Source of the DNA: Microbacterium sp. 1.5R
GTDB lineage: Bacteria > Actinomycetota > Actinomycetes > Actinomycetales > Microbacteriaceae
Assembly: GCF_001889265.1 (NCBI RefSeq)
Contig: NZ_CP018151.1
Span: 1,674,001-1,738,000 of the forward strand
Direction: 5' to 3'
Length of the DNA: 64,000 bases
Position numbers and translations under genes: made by a program
Shown: positions 35,316 through 44,782 of the stretch, piece after piece
Layout of the letters: each line of letters opens with the position of its first letter
Numbering within the stretch: the stretch's first letter is position 1
Notes under the pieces: generated by a model
The model's database searches: none
Seen by the model: the letters and a program-made list of their open reading frames with translations, nothing else
Told to the model about the DNA's origin: nothing

Positions 35316-35615
35316 GTGTCTGAAATCACCCCTGATCTCGTGCGTCATCTCGGCGTGCTCGCGCGCATCCAGCTCAACGACGACGAGGTGTCCCGACTCA
35401 CGGGCCAGCTCGATGCCATCGTCGACAACATCGCGAAGGTGTCGGAGGTCGCAGGCCCCGACATCGCAGCGACGAGTCATCCGATTCCGCTGAGCAACGT
35501 CTACCGTCCCGATGTGGTGGGCGAGACCCTCACACACGAGCAGGTGCTCCAGAACGCGCCGGATCAGGCCGACGGCCGATTCCGCGTCACCGCGATCCTG
35601 GGAGAAGAGCAGTGA
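35316..35615 (+). CDS. gatC: Asp/Glu-tRNA amidotransferase subunit C
   Basis: A 99-aa scaffold subunit that wraps around GatA and GatB. The core [20 protein letters not shown] and the LNVYRPD-like segment [18 protein letters not shown] are typical. TAGACT lies six bases before the GTG start, so the gatCAB mRNA is probably leaderless. Four-base overlap with gatA. Confidence 0.94.
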   Translation: MSEITPDLVRHLGVLARIQLNDDEVSRLTGQLDAIVDNIAKVSEVAGPDIAATSHPIPLSNVYRPDVVGETLTHEQVLQNAPDQADGRFRVTAILGEEQ

Positions 35616-37129
35616 GCGACATCATCCGCATGACTGCGGCGGAGCTTGCCGACAAGCTCGCCAGCCGCGAGATCTCGAGCGTCGAGGCCACTCGCGCTCA
35701 CCTCGACCGCATCGCAGCCGTCGACGGCGACGTTCATGCCTTCCTGCACATCAACGAGGGTGCGCTCGAGGCGGCCGCCGCTGTCGACGCCCAGCGTGCG
35801 GCGGGTGAGCAGCTCGGCCCGATCGCCGGCGTGCCGCTCGCGATCAAGGACGTCCTCGTGACGACCGACCAGCCGACGACGAGCGGCTCGCGGATCCTCG
35901 AGGGCTACCGCTCGCCGTACGACGCCACGGTCGTCGCCCGCTCGCGCGCGGCGGGGCTGATCCCGCTCGGCAAGACCAACATGGACGAGTTCGCCATGGG
36001 GTCCTCGACAGAGCACTCCGCCTACGGTCCCACCCGCAACCCGTGGGACCTCGACCGGATCCCGGGCGGTTCCGGCGGCGGATCGGCGGCAGCAGTCGCC
36101 GCTTTCGAGGCTCCGCTGGCACTCGGCTCCGACACCGGCGGCTCGATCCGTCAGCCTGCTCATGTCACCGGCACGGTGGGCGTCAAGCCGACCTACGGCG
36201 GCGTCAGCCGCTACGGGGCCATCGCACTCGCCTCCAGCCTCGACCAGGTCGGACCCGTCACGCGTACAGTGCTCGACGCGGGTCTCCTGCACGATGCGAT
36301 CGGCGGGCACGACCCGAAGGACTCCACGTCTTTGCGTGACGTGTGGCCCTCATTCGCTGACGCGGCCCGTGAGGGCGCGCGCGGTGACGTGCTCAAGGGG
36401 CTCAAGGTCGGTGTCATCCGAGAGCTGCCGGACAGCGGGTTCCAGCCCGGTGTCGCGGAATCGTTCCGCAGCGCGCTCGCGGTGATGGAGGCGCAGGGCG
36501 CGGAGATCGTCGAGATCGGCGCTCCGCACTTCGAGTACGGCGTCGCGGCCTACTACCTGATCCTGCCTGCGGAGGCGTCGAGCAACCTCGCGAAGTTCGA
36601 CTCGGTGCGTTTCGGCCTGCGCGTCACGCCCCACGGCACCCCCACCGTCGAGGACGTCATGTCCGCCACGCGTGACGCCGGGTTCGGCGACGAGGTGAAG
36701 CGACGCATCATCCTCGGCACCTACGCGCTGTCGGCCGGCTACTACGACGCGTACTACGGCAGTGCTCAGAAGGTGCGCACGCTCATTCAGCAGGACTTCG
36801 CGAACGCCTTCGCGGAGGTCGACGTCATCGCGACGCCCTCGGCTCCGACCACTGCGTTCAAGATCGGCGAGAAGATCGACGATCCGCTGCAGATGTATCT
36901 GAACGACATCACGACCATTCCCGTCAACCTCGCGGGCGTTCCCGGCATCTCGGTCCCCAGCGGACTCGCGTCGGAAGACGGATTGCCCGTCGGCATCCAG
37001 TTCATCGCACCGGCGCGGGAGGATGCGCGACTCTACAAGGTGGGCGCCGCCGTCGAGACGCTGCTCGTCGATTCGTGGGGAGCGCCGCTTCTCACGCGTG
37101 CACCCCAGCTCGTGGGAGGGACCCGCTGA
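35612..37129 (+). CDS. gatA: Asp/Glu-tRNA(Asn/Gln) amidotransferase subunit A
   Basis: The glutaminase/amidase subunit that releases ammonia for transamidation. The catalytic triad is visible: Lys79 (PLAIKDVLV), cis-Ser154 (IPGGSGGGS) and the nucleophile Ser178 ([12 protein letters not shown]). 505 aa, normal length. GTG start overlapping the gatC stop (GTGA); the stop overlaps gatB by one base (TGATG). Confidence 0.97.
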   Translation: MSDIIRMTAAELADKLASREISSVEATRAHLDRIAAVDGDVHAFLHINEGALEAAAAVDAQRAAGEQLGPIAGVPLAIKDVLVTTDQPTTSGSRILEGYRSPYDATVVARSRAAGLIPLGKTNMDEFAMGSSTEHSAYGPTRNPWDLDRIPGGSGGGSAAAVAAFEAPLALGSDTGGSIRQPAHVTGTVGVKPTYGGVSRYGAIALASSLDQVGPVTRTVLDAGLLHDAIGGHDPKDSTSLRDVWPSFADAAREGARGDVLKGLKVGVIRELPDSGFQPGVAESFRSALAVMEAQGAEIVEIGAPHFEYGVAAYYLILPAEASSNLAKFDSVRFGLRVTPHGTPTVEDVMSATRDAGFGDEVKRRIILGTYALSAGYYDAYYGSAQKVRTLIQQDFANAFAEVDVIATPSAPTTAFKIGEKIDDPLQMYLNDITTIPVNLAGVPGISVPSGLASEDGLPVGIQFIAPAREDARLYKVGAAVETLLVDSWGAPLLTRAPQLVGGTR

Positions 37130-38643
37130 TGGCCACCGCCAAGCTCATGGACTTCGACAAGGCGCTCGAACTGTACGAGCCCGTGCTCGGGTTCGAGGTC
37201 CACGTCGAGCTCAACACGCACACCAAGATGTTCTCGGACGCGCCGAACCCGGCGAACGAGCTCTACCACGCCGCCGAGCCCAACACGCTGATCGCGCCGG
37301 TGGATCTGGGCCTGCCCGGATCGCTCCCGGTCGTGAACGAGACGGCGATCCGTTCGTCGATCAGTCTCGGTCTCGCTCTCGGATGCTCGATCGCACCGTC
37401 GAGCCGCTTCGCCCGGAAGAACTACTTCTACCCGGATCTCGGCAAGAACTACCAGATCTCCCAGTACGACGAGCCGATCGCGTTCGAGGGTTCCGTCGAG
37501 GTGGAGCTCGAGGACGGCACGATCGTGCAGATCCCCATCGAGCGCGCCCACATGGAGGAGGACGCCGGCAAGCTCACCCACATGGGTGGCGCGACCGGAC
37601 GCATCCAGGGAGCCGAATACTCGCTCGTCGACTACAACCGCGCCGGTGTGCCGCTCGTCGAGATCGTGACGAAGACGATCTTCGGCACCGAGCACCGCGC
37701 CCCCGAGGTCGCCAAGGCATACGTCGCGACGATCCGTGACATCGTGCGCAGCCTCGGGATCTCCGAGGCGCGTCTGGAACGAGGCAACCTGCGCTGCGAC
37801 GCGAACGTGTCGCTGCGTCCCCGCGGACAGGAGAAGCTGGGCACCCGCACCGAGACGAAGAACGTCAACTCGATGCGCTCGGTCGAGCGTGCCGTCCGGT
37901 ACGAGATCCAGCGTCAGGCGCAGATCCTCGCCGATGGCGGGGCCATCACTCAGGAGACGCGACACTGGCACGAGGACACCGGGACGACCTCGCCCGGTCG
38001 TCCGAAGTCGGATGCGGACGACTATCGCTACTTCCCTGAGCCCGACCTCCTGCCGGTGGAGCCTGCAGCAGAGCTGATCGAAGCCCTGCGTGCCGAGCTC
38101 CCGGAACAGCCCGTCGCCCGTCGACGCCGTCTGATGGCCGAGTGGGGCTTCACGGACCTGGAGTTCCAGGACGTGCGCAATGGAGGGCTGCTGGAGGTCG
38201 TCGAAGCGACGATCGCCGCCGGCGCGACTCCGGCGACGGCCCGGAAGTGGTGGACGGGCGAGATCACGCGCCTCGCCAACTCACAGGAGAAGGACGTCAC
38301 CGAGCTGGTCTCGCCGGAGAACGTCGCGGCCCTGCAGAAACTCGTCGACGCCGGAACGCTCACAGACAAGCTCGCGCGTCAGGTGCTCGAGGGCGTCATC
38401 GCGGGCGAGGGCACGCCTCAGGAGGTCGTCGACGGCCGCGGACTCGCGGTCGTCTCGGATGACGGTGCGCTGATCGCAGCGATCGACGACGCACTCGCAG
38501 CGCAGCCCGATGTGCTGGCCAAGATCAAGGACGGAAAGGTCCAGGCCGCCGGGGCCGTTATCGGCGCTGTGATGAAGGCGATGAAGGGCCAGGCGGACGC
38601 CGCCCGTGTCCGCGAACTCGTCCTCGAGCGCGCTGCGCAGTAA
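37129..38643 (+). CDS. gatB: Asp/Glu-tRNA(Asn/Gln) amidotransferase subunit B
   Basis: The kinase/transamidase subunit that binds misacylated tRNA. The 504-aa protein has the GatB signature [42 protein letters not shown] and the C-terminal YqeY-like tail ([20 protein letters not shown]). Presence of GatCAB implies indirect synthesis of Gln-tRNA and/or Asn-tRNA. The ATG at 37129 overlaps the gatA stop; an upstream ATG lies within gatA. Confidence 0.97.
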   Translation: MATAKLMDFDKALELYEPVLGFEVHVELNTHTKMFSDAPNPANELYHAAEPNTLIAPVDLGLPGSLPVVNETAIRSSISLGLALGCSIAPSSRFARKNYFYPDLGKNYQISQYDEPIAFEGSVEVELEDGTIVQIPIERAHMEEDAGKLTHMGGATGRIQGAEYSLVDYNRAGVPLVEIVTKTIFGTEHRAPEVAKAYVATIRDIVRSLGISEARLERGNLRCDANVSLRPRGQEKLGTRTETKNVNSMRSVERAVRYEIQRQAQILADGGAITQETRHWHEDTGTTSPGRPKSDADDYRYFPEPDLLPVEPAAELIEALRAELPEQPVARRRRLMAEWGFTDLEFQDVRNGGLLEVVEATIAAGATPATARKWWTGEITRLANSQEKDVTELVSPENVAALQKLVDAGTLTDKLARQVLEGVIAGEGTPQEVVDGRGLAVVSDDGALIAAIDDALAAQPDVLAKIKDGKVQAAGAVIGAVMKAMKGQADAARVRELVLERAAQ

Positions 38644-38649
38644 CCGATT

Positions 38650-38679
38650 CCCCCGGGCCTCATGTCCGAGGCCCGGGGG
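38650..38679 (+). terminator. Terminator after gatCAB
   Basis: A 12-bp GC-rich stem (CCCCCGGGCCTC and complement) with a 6-base loop, seven bases after the gatB stop. No T-run, as usual for actinobacterial hairpins. Confidence 0.8.
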
Positions 38680-38690
38680 AGAATGGTGTC

Positions 38691-39947
38691 ATGGGTCACG
38701 GTGACGGCAGAGGGCGCATCGTGTCGTCCGCGGATGCCGACGACACCGGCACGAGCATCCTGCACGTCGATATGGATGCGTTCTACGCGGCCGTCGAGGT
38801 GCTCGATGATCCGAGCCTGCGAGGACTGCCGTTGATCATCGGAGCGCCTGACGGTCGCTCGGTGGTGTCGAGCGCCTCGTACGAGGCTCGTCGCTACGGC
38901 GTTCGCGCAGCTATGCCGGTCTCTCAGGCTCTGCGCCTGTGTCCTTCTGCGCGCATCGTCCCTCCGCATTTCCATCGATACCACGCCGTCTCGCGACAGG
39001 TCATGGCGATCTTCGAGTCGTTCACGCCTCTCGTCGAGCCGCTCTCTGTCGACGAGGCGTTTCTCGATGTGCGGGGCGTCCGACGTCTGTGGGGGAGCCC
39101 TGCGAGAATCGCGTACCTCGTTCGCGAGCGAGTCAGAGAAGAGGTCGGGATCACCTGCAGCGTCGGCGTCGCTGCGACCAAGCATGTGGCGAAGATGGCC
39201 TCGACGATCTCGAAACCTGACGGGATGCTGGTCATCGCCGCATCGGAAACCCAGGACTTCCTCGATCCGCGCCCAGTGCGTGCGATGTGGGGTGTGGGCC
39301 CGAAAGCCGCCGAAGCGCTGGAGGGACGAGGAATTCGCACAGTGCGGGACATCCGCACCTCGTCGCGGGCGATTCTCGACCGTGCCGTCGGACCGGCTCT
39401 GAGCGCTCGGCTCTCGGAACTCGCCCGCGGGGAGGACCCCCGTGCAGTCGAGACCGAGCGGGTGGAGAAGAGCATCGGGCACGAGGAGACCTTCGACACG
39501 GACATCATGGACCGATCGTTCCTCAGGGCTGAGCTGCTGCGCCTCGCGGACCGCGTCGCGGCGCGTCTGCGGAAAGCAGAGTGGGAGACCTCGACCGTCG
39601 CCATCAAGATCAGGTTCGACGACTTCCGCACCATCAGCCGTTCACAGACGCTCCCGGAACCCACCGCGGTGGGGCAGCGCATCGGCGAAGCGGCTCAGAC
39701 GCTCTTCGATCAGATCGAGCGACGCGATCCTGTGCGGCTCGTCGGGGTGCGCGCAGAGAAGCTGCGTCCCGCCGGCGGTGGCGGGTTCGGCCTGTGGGAC
39801 GACGATGAGGACTGGCGACGCGTCGAGGGCGCGGTCGACGACGCCGTGGCACGGTTCGGGAGCGCCACGATCAGTCGAGCGCGCCACATAGGGCGCGGTG
39901 ACGGCCGCGGTGCTGCCCAGCATCCCAAGGCCCATGGACTGGATTGA
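38691..39947 (+). CDS. dinB: DNA polymerase IV (Y family)
   Basis: Translesion polymerase. The 418-aa protein has the palm motifs HVDMDAFYAAVEVLDD and PLSVDEAFLDV with the catalytic acidic residues, YEARRYGVRAAMP in the fingers, the HhH thumb (MWGVGPKAAEALEGRGI) and a little-finger domain. The C-terminus lacks an obvious beta-clamp motif of the QLxLF type, so clamp binding is uncertain. The start at 38691 leaves about 20 residues before the first motif. Confidence 0.93.
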   Translation: MGHGDGRGRIVSSADADDTGTSILHVDMDAFYAAVEVLDDPSLRGLPLIIGAPDGRSVVSSASYEARRYGVRAAMPVSQALRLCPSARIVPPHFHRYHAVSRQVMAIFESFTPLVEPLSVDEAFLDVRGVRRLWGSPARIAYLVRERVREEVGITCSVGVAATKHVAKMASTISKPDGMLVIAASETQDFLDPRPVRAMWGVGPKAAEALEGRGIRTVRDIRTSSRAILDRAVGPALSARLSELARGEDPRAVETERVEKSIGHEETFDTDIMDRSFLRAELLRLADRVAARLRKAEWETSTVAIKIRFDDFRTISRSQTLPEPTAVGQRIGEAAQTLFDQIERRDPVRLVGVRAEKLRPAGGGGFGLWDDDEDWRRVEGAVDDAVARFGSATISRARHIGRGDGRGAAQHPKAHGLD

Positions 39948-39984
39948 CGCTTGTCGCGGACGATTCCTGGACTAGCGTGGAGCC

Positions 39985-40302
39985 ATGCCCAACATTGCAC
40001 TGGAACTCGGAAAGCAGGCCGCCGCGTTCGGCGTGAAGAGCGCGTACGGCGAACAGCAGGATGTCGATGGAGTGAGCATCACTCCTGTCGCTTTCACCTA
40101 CTCCGGCTTCGGCGGAGGCAGCGGTGACGGCGCCGAAGGCGGTGGTGGCGGCGGTGCCTCCGTTCCGGTCGGCGTCTACGTCCGCCGCGAGGAGGGACTC
40201 CGATTCGAGCCCAACATCGTGACGCTGCTCGTCGTCGCCGTGCCGTTCATCTGGGTCACCGGGCGCGCGCTCTCTCGCATCATCCGTGCACTCAAGAAGT
40301 GA
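39985..40302 (+). CDS. Small glycine-rich membrane-associated protein (GerW/YtfJ-like)
   Basis: A 105-aa protein: N-terminal part with YGEQQDVDGVSITPVAF, a glycine-rich stretch (GFGGGSGDGAEGGGGGG), then ASVPVGVYVRREEG and a C-terminal hydrophobic segment (NIVTLLVVAVPFIWVTGRAL). The order ITPVAF, poly-Gly, PV resembles GerW/YtfJ proteins of spore formers, but this organism type does not sporulate; the match is tentative. TAGCGT lies six bases before the ATG. It overlaps the next gene by 17 bp. Confidence 0.6.
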   Translation: MPNIALELGKQAAAFGVKSAYGEQQDVDGVSITPVAFTYSGFGGGSGDGAEGGGGGGASVPVGVYVRREEGLRFEPNIVTLLVVAVPFIWVTGRALSRIIRALKK

Positions 40303-40867
40303 CGACCCGGTCGCTGTCGCGCTCGAGCGCGCAGCGACCCGGATCGTCGAGGACATCCGGATGCTGTCTGCGGCCAATCCGGTCGTCCTCATCGACGGTC
40401 GCAGCGGTGCCGGTAAGACGACTCTCGCCCGGATGCTCGTCCAGCGCTGGCCGATCGCCGGACGGGTGCAGCTCGTCGCTCTCGACTCCATCTACCCCGG
40501 TTGGGACGGCCTCAGCGACGGAGTGGAGCGAGCACTGAACGGTATTCTGCGTCCGCATGGTCGCGGGTACCTCGGGGAGTGGCGACGCTGGGACTGGGCG
40601 AAGGGCGCCGAGGCTGAGACTCACGCGGTAGACCCCTCGCTGGGCGTGCTCATCGAGGGGAGCGGGATACTGACGCCGGCCACCGCGGCGATCGCGGACG
40701 TGCGCGTCTGGATCGAGTCCGCCGAAACCGGCCGCAAGGCGCGGGCTCTGGCGCGGGATGGGGAGACGTACCGGCCTCATTGGGAGCAGTGGGCGCGGCA
40801 GGAAAGCGATCACATCGCGCGCGATGATCCCCGCTCCCTGGCGACCAGGGTCGTCGAAGTGCCGTAG
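40286..40867 (+). CDS. P-loop nucleotide kinase-like protein
   Basis: A 193-aa cytoplasmic ATPase or kinase. Walker A GRSGAGKTTLA lies at about residues 38-48, and LVALDSIYPGWDGL resembles the uridine-kinase acceptor region. WRRWDWAK and LIEGSGILTP follow. The substrate is unknown. GTG start inside the 3' end of the preceding gene. One base separates its stop from the convergent DUF2017 gene. Confidence 0.7.
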   Translation: MHSRSDDPVAVALERAATRIVEDIRMLSAANPVVLIDGRSGAGKTTLARMLVQRWPIAGRVQLVALDSIYPGWDGLSDGVERALNGILRPHGRGYLGEWRRWDWAKGAEAETHAVDPSLGVLIEGSGILTPATAAIADVRVWIESAETGRKARALARDGETYRPHWEQWARQESDHIARDDPRSLATRVVEVP

Positions 40868-40868
40868 C

Positions 40869-41360
40869 TCAGAGGAGGCGGTCCGCCGCTTCGACAGTCA
40901 GCTCGAGACGATATCCGAGCCAGTCGTAGACGCCGTACCTCGGGTCGTCGGGATCATGATCGTCATCGTTCTGGATCCCGAGACGCTCGGCGATGACGAG
41001 TCGGAGGGCGGTGAGCGTGCGCATCCACGCGTCGACATCAGACAGGGGGATGTCGAGATCGTGCTCTGCGAAGGCTTCGTCCCGGGGCATGTCGCCGAGG
41101 TCCCCGCGCATCCCGGCGAGTGCGGTACGGACGATGTCCGCGTCCAGAGCGCGTCGATCCAAGAGATCGTCTCGGGTCGCGTCACGGAACGCGCGCGACG
41201 AGTCTTCGTCTTCGGGATAGGGGTCTGGAATCAGGCGACCGATCGCGGGATCCTCGACGTCGCGGTTCGCTCCCACGAGTTCACGGAAGTCGTCGACCAG
41301 GTGCAACAGCTGCGCACCCTCGACGCGGGCCATCCGCACCCGTACGGTCAGGTCGGTCAA
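40869..41360 (-). CDS. DUF2017 family protein
   Basis: A 163-aa protein of the actinobacterial DUF2017 family, function unknown, normally next to clpS. Conserved parts are AQLLHLVDDFRELVG, RLIPDPYPEDEDSSRAFRD and WMRTLTALRLVIAERLG, ending GVYDWLGYRLELTVEA. The start is uncertain: a TTG at 41360 overlaps the clpS stop as TTGA, giving tight coupling; GTG 41339 and ATG 41333 are alternatives. A much longer frame upstream only reads clpS in another phase. Confidence 0.75.
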   Translation of the reverse strand: MTDLTVRVRMARVEGAQLLHLVDDFRELVGANRDVEDPAIGRLIPDPYPEDEDSSRAFRDATRDDLLDRRALDADIVRTALAGMRGDLGDMPRDEAFAEHDLDIPLSDVDAWMRTLTALRLVIAERLGIQNDDDHDPDDPRYGVYDWLGYRLELTVEAADRLL

Positions 41361-41650
41361 CTCGAAGCCTTTCGGACGGTCGCCCAGAGGCCGCAGTCGT
41401 GCATCGCCTGCGCGTGCACCTCCATCGTCTCGCGCGGGCCGGTAGCGACGATGGCCTGACCGTCGTGGTGCACCTGTCGCATCAGCATCGTGGCTCGCTC
41501 GAGCGAATATCCGAAGTAGGTGCGGAAGACCCGCACGACGTAGCTCATCAGATTCACCGGGTCGTTCCACACGACGACCTCCCAGGGCTCGAGCGGGGCG
41601 GCCGAGAGATCGAGCTGTTCGTCGATGTCAGGTGTAGCGAGGGGACTCAT
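41357..41650 (-). CDS. clpS: ATP-dependent Clp protease adaptor ClpS
   Basis: Delivers N-degron substrates to ClpAP/ClpCP. The 97-aa protein has the core WEVVVWNDPVNLMSYVVRVF with the Asn-Asp-Pro substrate-pocket residues and YSLERATMLMRQVHHDGQAIV. The ATG at 41650 overlaps the stop of the metallopeptidase gene (ATGA); the ATG two codons upstream is less likely. Confidence 0.93.
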   Translation of the reverse strand: MSPLATPDIDEQLDLSAAPLEPWEVVVWNDPVNLMSYVVRVFRTYFGYSLERATMLMRQVHHDGQAIVATGPRETMEVHAQAMHDCGLWATVRKASS

Positions 41651-41994
41651 GCCCATCCCAGCGTGTGGAGCTGCTCGTCGTCGATGCCGTAGAAGTGCGC
41701 GATCTCGTGCACGAGGGTCGTGTGGATCTCGTCGCGAAGCTCGTCATCGGTGTCGCAGGCGGCCAGATGAGACTCGCGATAGACGACGATCCGATCCGGG
41801 AGCTCCCCGGAGCCGTATTGCGTTCGCTCCGTGAGGGCCAAGCCGTCATATAGTCCGAGCAGGTCGAGGCTTCCATCCTCCGGACGATCCTCGACGACGA
41901 ACACCACGTTCTCCAGCCCGTCGACCATCTCGTCGGGCAGGCGATCGAGCTCGTCGATCACGAGCTCTTCGAAGTCCGCTGCATCCATCTCCAT
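41647..41994 (-). CDS. Zincin-like metallopeptidase family protein
   Basis: A 115-aa member of the small zincin-like family often found beside clpS in Actinobacteria. The motif HEIAHFYGIDD (H-E-x-x-H-x-x-G-x-x-D) lies near the C-terminus, so metal binding is intact. Substrate unknown; the linkage to ClpS suggests a part in protein turnover, which is inference. TAGGCT lies seven bases before the ATG. Confidence 0.82.
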   Translation of the reverse strand: MEMDAADFEELVIDELDRLPDEMVDGLENVVFVVEDRPEDGSLDLLGLYDGLALTERTQYGSGELPDRIVVYRESHLAACDTDDELRDEIHTTLVHEIAHFYGIDDEQLHTLGWA

Positions 41995-42030
41995 CAGCTC
42001 CAGCCTATTGCCGGCTGGGGGAGCTGCGCG

Positions 42031-42660
42031 TCAGTGGAGGAAGACGAGGAGGCCTGCGACGGCGATGAAGAGGACGCCGAAGACACTGTTGAGCGTCCGC
42101 TGCCCCCGCGAGGATCTCGTGAGCCTGCGGAACGGCCCGGCCGCTGTGGCGAAGAAGCCCCACATCACCATGATGTCGACGATGATGACGGTGCCGATGA
42201 GAGTGAGGTACTGGGGGAGTTGGGGCTCGTCCAGTCGGATGAACTGCGGGATGAAGGCGAGGAAGAAGACGATCGCTTTGGGATTGAGCAGGTTGACCCA
42301 GAATCCGCGTCTGATCATCGACCAGTGGCCCTCGTGCAGGTCGACGGCCGTCCCGTCTTCATCGGCGGCACGTCGAGGCCTCGTGAGGATCAGTCGGATT
42401 CCGAGGAAGACCAGGTACGCCGCGCCGGCATACCTGATCACATTGAAGAGGACTTCGGACTGCGAGACGAGAAGCCCCAGGCCCGCGGCGACGATCACGA
42501 CATGGAGGATGAGAGCCAGCTGCTGCCCGAGGATGCCCCAGATCGATCGGCGCCAGCCCTGACTCAGAGCGTTCGACATCGTGTTGATGGCACCGGCGCC
42601 CGGTGTGAAGCTGATCACCACGCAGGCGGTCAGAAGCGAGAACCACACGGCGAGCGACAC
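42031..42660 (-). CDS. LysE/RhtB family amino-acid exporter
   Basis: A 209-aa inner-membrane protein with about six helices. The family start VWFSLLTACVVISFTPGAGAI and the conserved YAGAAYLVFLGIRLI and FWVNLLNPKAIVFFLAFIPQF are present. It exports amino acids or related metabolites; the substrate cannot be told. GTG start with TAGGAT six bases upstream. Confidence 0.9.
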   Translation of the reverse strand: MSLAVWFSLLTACVVISFTPGAGAINTMSNALSQGWRRSIWGILGQQLALILHVVIVAAGLGLLVSQSEVLFNVIRYAGAAYLVFLGIRLILTRPRRAADEDGTAVDLHEGHWSMIRRGFWVNLLNPKAIVFFLAFIPQFIRLDEPQLPQYLTLIGTVIIVDIMVMWGFFATAAGPFRRLTRSSRGQRTLNSVFGVLFIAVAGLLVFLH

Positions 42661-42744
42661 CCCGCAATCCTAGGGGCAGCTCAGCGTGCTCTCGATCACG
42701 GCCGCCTGGGCTCCAGGACCGAGGCGTCATCCGACGAGGAGAAC

Positions 42745-42782
42745 AGAAGAAGGTCCGAGTCTCTCGACTCGGACCTTCTTCT
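42745..42782 (-). terminator. Terminator downstream of tRNA-His
   Basis: A 16-bp perfect stem beginning AGAAGAAGGTCCGAGT with a 6-base loop lies just beyond the 3' end of the tRNA on the minus strand. The stem base gives an A-run and T-run on the two strands, as in intrinsic terminators. Confidence 0.8.
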
Positions 42783-42785
42783 GAG

Positions 42786-42862
42786 TGGGGTGAGTAACGG
42801 GACTCGAACCCGCGACATCCGGCACCACAAGCCAGCGCTCTACCAGCTGAGCTATACCCACC
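42786..42862 (-). tRNA. tRNA-His (anticodon GTG)
   Basis: The minus strand folds as a cloverleaf: acceptor GTGGGTA/TACTCAC, D arm TAGCTCAGCTGGTAGAGC, anticodon loop CTTGTGG with GTG, T loop GGTTCGAGTCC. The extra G at position -1 opposite C73, diagnostic for tRNA-His, is encoded, and the 3' CCA is also encoded. Confidence 0.95.
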
Positions 42863-42897
42863 ATGTGCCAATCGCGATTGGCAACCAGACGAGTCTA

Positions 42898-43524
42898 TTA
42901 CATGTTCGGGGTGAACTCTGACACGGTGCGAGTGGCGATGTCGCGAGCGTCGTCACTCGACGGTCCGGGCTCGTCGACGAAGACCGCCTCACGGTAGTAC
43001 CGCAGCTCGCGGATCGACTCGAGGATGTCCGCGAGGGCGCGGTGTCCGCCGTCCTTCGCCGGCGCCTGGAAGAACACTCGCGGGTACCACCGCCGCGACA
43101 ACTCCTTGATGCTGGAGACGTCGACGTTGCGGTAGTGCAGCCACTGGTCCACCTGGCTCATGTACTTCGCCAGGAACATGCGGTCGGTGCCGATGGTGTT
43201 GCCTGCGAGCGGAGCCTTGCGTTCGAGGGGGACGAACCGCTTGATGTAGGCGAGGGTCTGCTCCTCGGCCTCGGCCAGCGAGACGCCATGCGGGATCTCT
43301 GTGATCAGCCCGGACGACTCGTGCATCTTCGTCACGAAGTCGTTCATGTTCTCGAGTGCTGCGTCGCTCGGGCGGATCACGATCTGGAAGCCGGGATCGA
43401 CCGGACGCAGTTCGAAATCGGTGATGACGACGGCGATCTCGACGAGCTCGTCGACGGAGAGATCGAGACCGGTCATCTCACAGTCGATCCAGACGAGGCG
43501 GTCGTTCTCTGAGGCAGATACCAT
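42898..43524 (-). CDS. orn: Oligoribonuclease
   Basis: A 208-aa DEDDh exoribonuclease that degrades short RNAs, including pGpG from c-di-GMP turnover. The motifs are WIDCEMTGLDL (first Asp/Glu), GNTIGTDRMFL (second Asp) and KDGGHRALADI (His and last Asp). TAGGAT stands six bases before the ATG, so it is probably leaderless. Located between two tRNA genes. Confidence 0.95.
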   Translation of the reverse strand: MVSASENDRLVWIDCEMTGLDLSVDELVEIAVVITDFELRPVDPGFQIVIRPSDAALENMNDFVTKMHESSGLITEIPHGVSLAEAEEQTLAYIKRFVPLERKAPLAGNTIGTDRMFLAKYMSQVDQWLHYRNVDVSSIKELSRRWYPRVFFQAPAKDGGHRALADILESIRELRYYREAVFVDEPGPSSDDARDIATRTVSEFTPNM

Positions 43525-43583
43525 GTCGCCATCCTATCGACGGCTCCGACATCCGAGTCGGGCGCGGTACGGTAGTTCTGTGC

Positions 43584-43659
43584 GCCTCCGTAGCTCAGGG
43601 GATAGAGCAGGAGCCTTCTAATCTCTTGGTCGCAGGTTCGAATCCTGCCGGGGGCACCA
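43584..43659 (+). tRNA. tRNA-Arg (anticodon TCT)
   Basis: Acceptor GCCTCCG/CGGGGGC, D arm TAGCTCAGGGGATAGAGC, anticodon loop CTTCTAA with TCT, T arm GCAGGTTCGAATCCTGC, encoded CCA. The pair closing the anticodon loop is a C-T mismatch (C31, T39). Reads AGA codons, rare in this GC-rich genome. Confidence 0.92.
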
Positions 43660-43683
43660 TCGCCTGGGCCCGTGTGCGGAGGC

Positions 43684-43953
43684 TCATCCGTTCCGCAGCG
43701 CGGCCACCGCATCGTCTGCGCTCCAGAAGTCTCCGACGAGTCGGAAAGACGACGTGGCGAGGTGGAGGCGTTCCGCCCGATACCTGACCCCGAGGGGATC
43801 CGGGACGAGGCGCAGATGCCCGAGGACCCGGTCCTTCGCGTCCTGCACCCGCCAGAGATGGGCTGAGGCGCGCACCAGGTGCTCCTTCTTCGCCGACAGC
43901 CGCGGCGTCGCGTGGGGAACCTCGGGGACGGACGTGATCAGGGTGGCGGACAT
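43684..43953 (-). CDS. Hypothetical 89-aa protein
   Basis: An 89-residue soluble protein (MSATLITSVPEVPHATPRLS...) with a clear ribosome-binding site (GGAAAGGAG, five bases before the ATG at 43953). It includes HLWRVQDAKDRVLGHLRLVP and ends SADDAVAALRNG. No known family is recognised. The distal ATG at 44043 is rejected because the Shine-Dalgarno sequence marks the internal start. Confidence 0.65.
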   Translation of the reverse strand: MSATLITSVPEVPHATPRLSAKKEHLVRASAHLWRVQDAKDRVLGHLRLVPDPLGVRYRAERLHLATSSFRLVGDFWSADDAVAALRNG

Positions 43954-44155
43954 CGAATCTCCTTTCCTGATTCGAACGTATGACCGACCACCGACATTGC
44001 GCGGGTGGCAAGATGCGGCGGCAAGCGCAGTTCTTCTGCACATGCGGACGTCGATTCTGGTTGTTCAGGATCTGGTGTTCCGCGTGCGCAGGAAGCACCG
44101 CCGGAGCGCACTCTGTAGCGAGCCGGACGCACGTTCCGGGCACAGAGGAGCGAAC

Positions 44156-44701
44156 ATGTACGACACAGTGACGATCGTGGGAAACGTTGCGACCGATCCC
44201 ACCCAGGGGCGCACGACCAGCGGGATCCCTGTCACGAACTTCCGACTCGCCAGCACTCACAGGCGGTTCGACGAATCGACGCGGACCTGGATCGACGTGG
44301 TCACGAACTGGTATTCGGTCGCGGCGTTTCGCCAGTTGGGAGAGCATGCCAAGGCCTCGCTGCGGGCGGGCGACAGCGTGATCGTCACCGGGAGGATGAA
44401 GATCCGCGCCTGGGAGAACAACGGCAAGCAGGGGACCAGCGTCGACATCGACGCGGATGCGATCGGCCACGACCTCCGCTGGGGCACGACCGCGTACCGC
44501 CGTAGTTCCAGATCGACCGTCGACGCGCCTCCGCGAGGTGGCGCGGCGCCGTCGGATGCGGTCAGCGACGACGCGGGGAGCCTGCGCTCGAGCGATGAGA
44601 TGAAGGACATCGACACGTCGTGGGCCGCGAACGACGCCGAGCCTGGGGGATCAGGCAGCGACCTCGTGGGTTCGTTCCCCTCAGGTTCCGGTGCGTTCTG
44701 A
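44156..44701 (+). CDS. ssb: Single-stranded DNA-binding protein
   Basis: A 181-aa SSB with an OB fold (residues 1-105: MYDTVTIVGNVATDPTQGRT, NFRLASTHRRFD, VVTNWYSVAAFRQLGEHA, GDSVIVTGRMKIRAWEN) and a disordered Ser/Gly/Asp-rich tail. The C-terminus ends GSFPSGSGAF rather than the DDDIPF-type tip of replication SSB, so this is likely an accessory SSB; the main copy is normally next to rpsF, not in the window. AGGAG precedes the ATG. A different upstream frame start is ignored. Confidence 0.88.
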   Translation: MYDTVTIVGNVATDPTQGRTTSGIPVTNFRLASTHRRFDESTRTWIDVVTNWYSVAAFRQLGEHAKASLRAGDSVIVTGRMKIRAWENNGKQGTSVDIDADAIGHDLRWGTTAYRRSSRSTVDAPPRGGAAPSDAVSDDAGSLRSSDEMKDIDTSWAANDAEPGGSGSDLVGSFPSGSGAF

Positions 44702-44782
44702 GGGCGGGTGAGGACTGCGTCCGACGCACTCGATCGTGGTGAGCCGGACGCGTGCGGAGGAGGACGCCCGTAGACTCGGTTC

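Noticed and set aside
43560..43660. tRNA-Arg as an integration site of the element
   Set aside because: The element boundary is at 6.7 kb in dprA, and there is no integrase or duplicated tRNA end near 43.6 kb.
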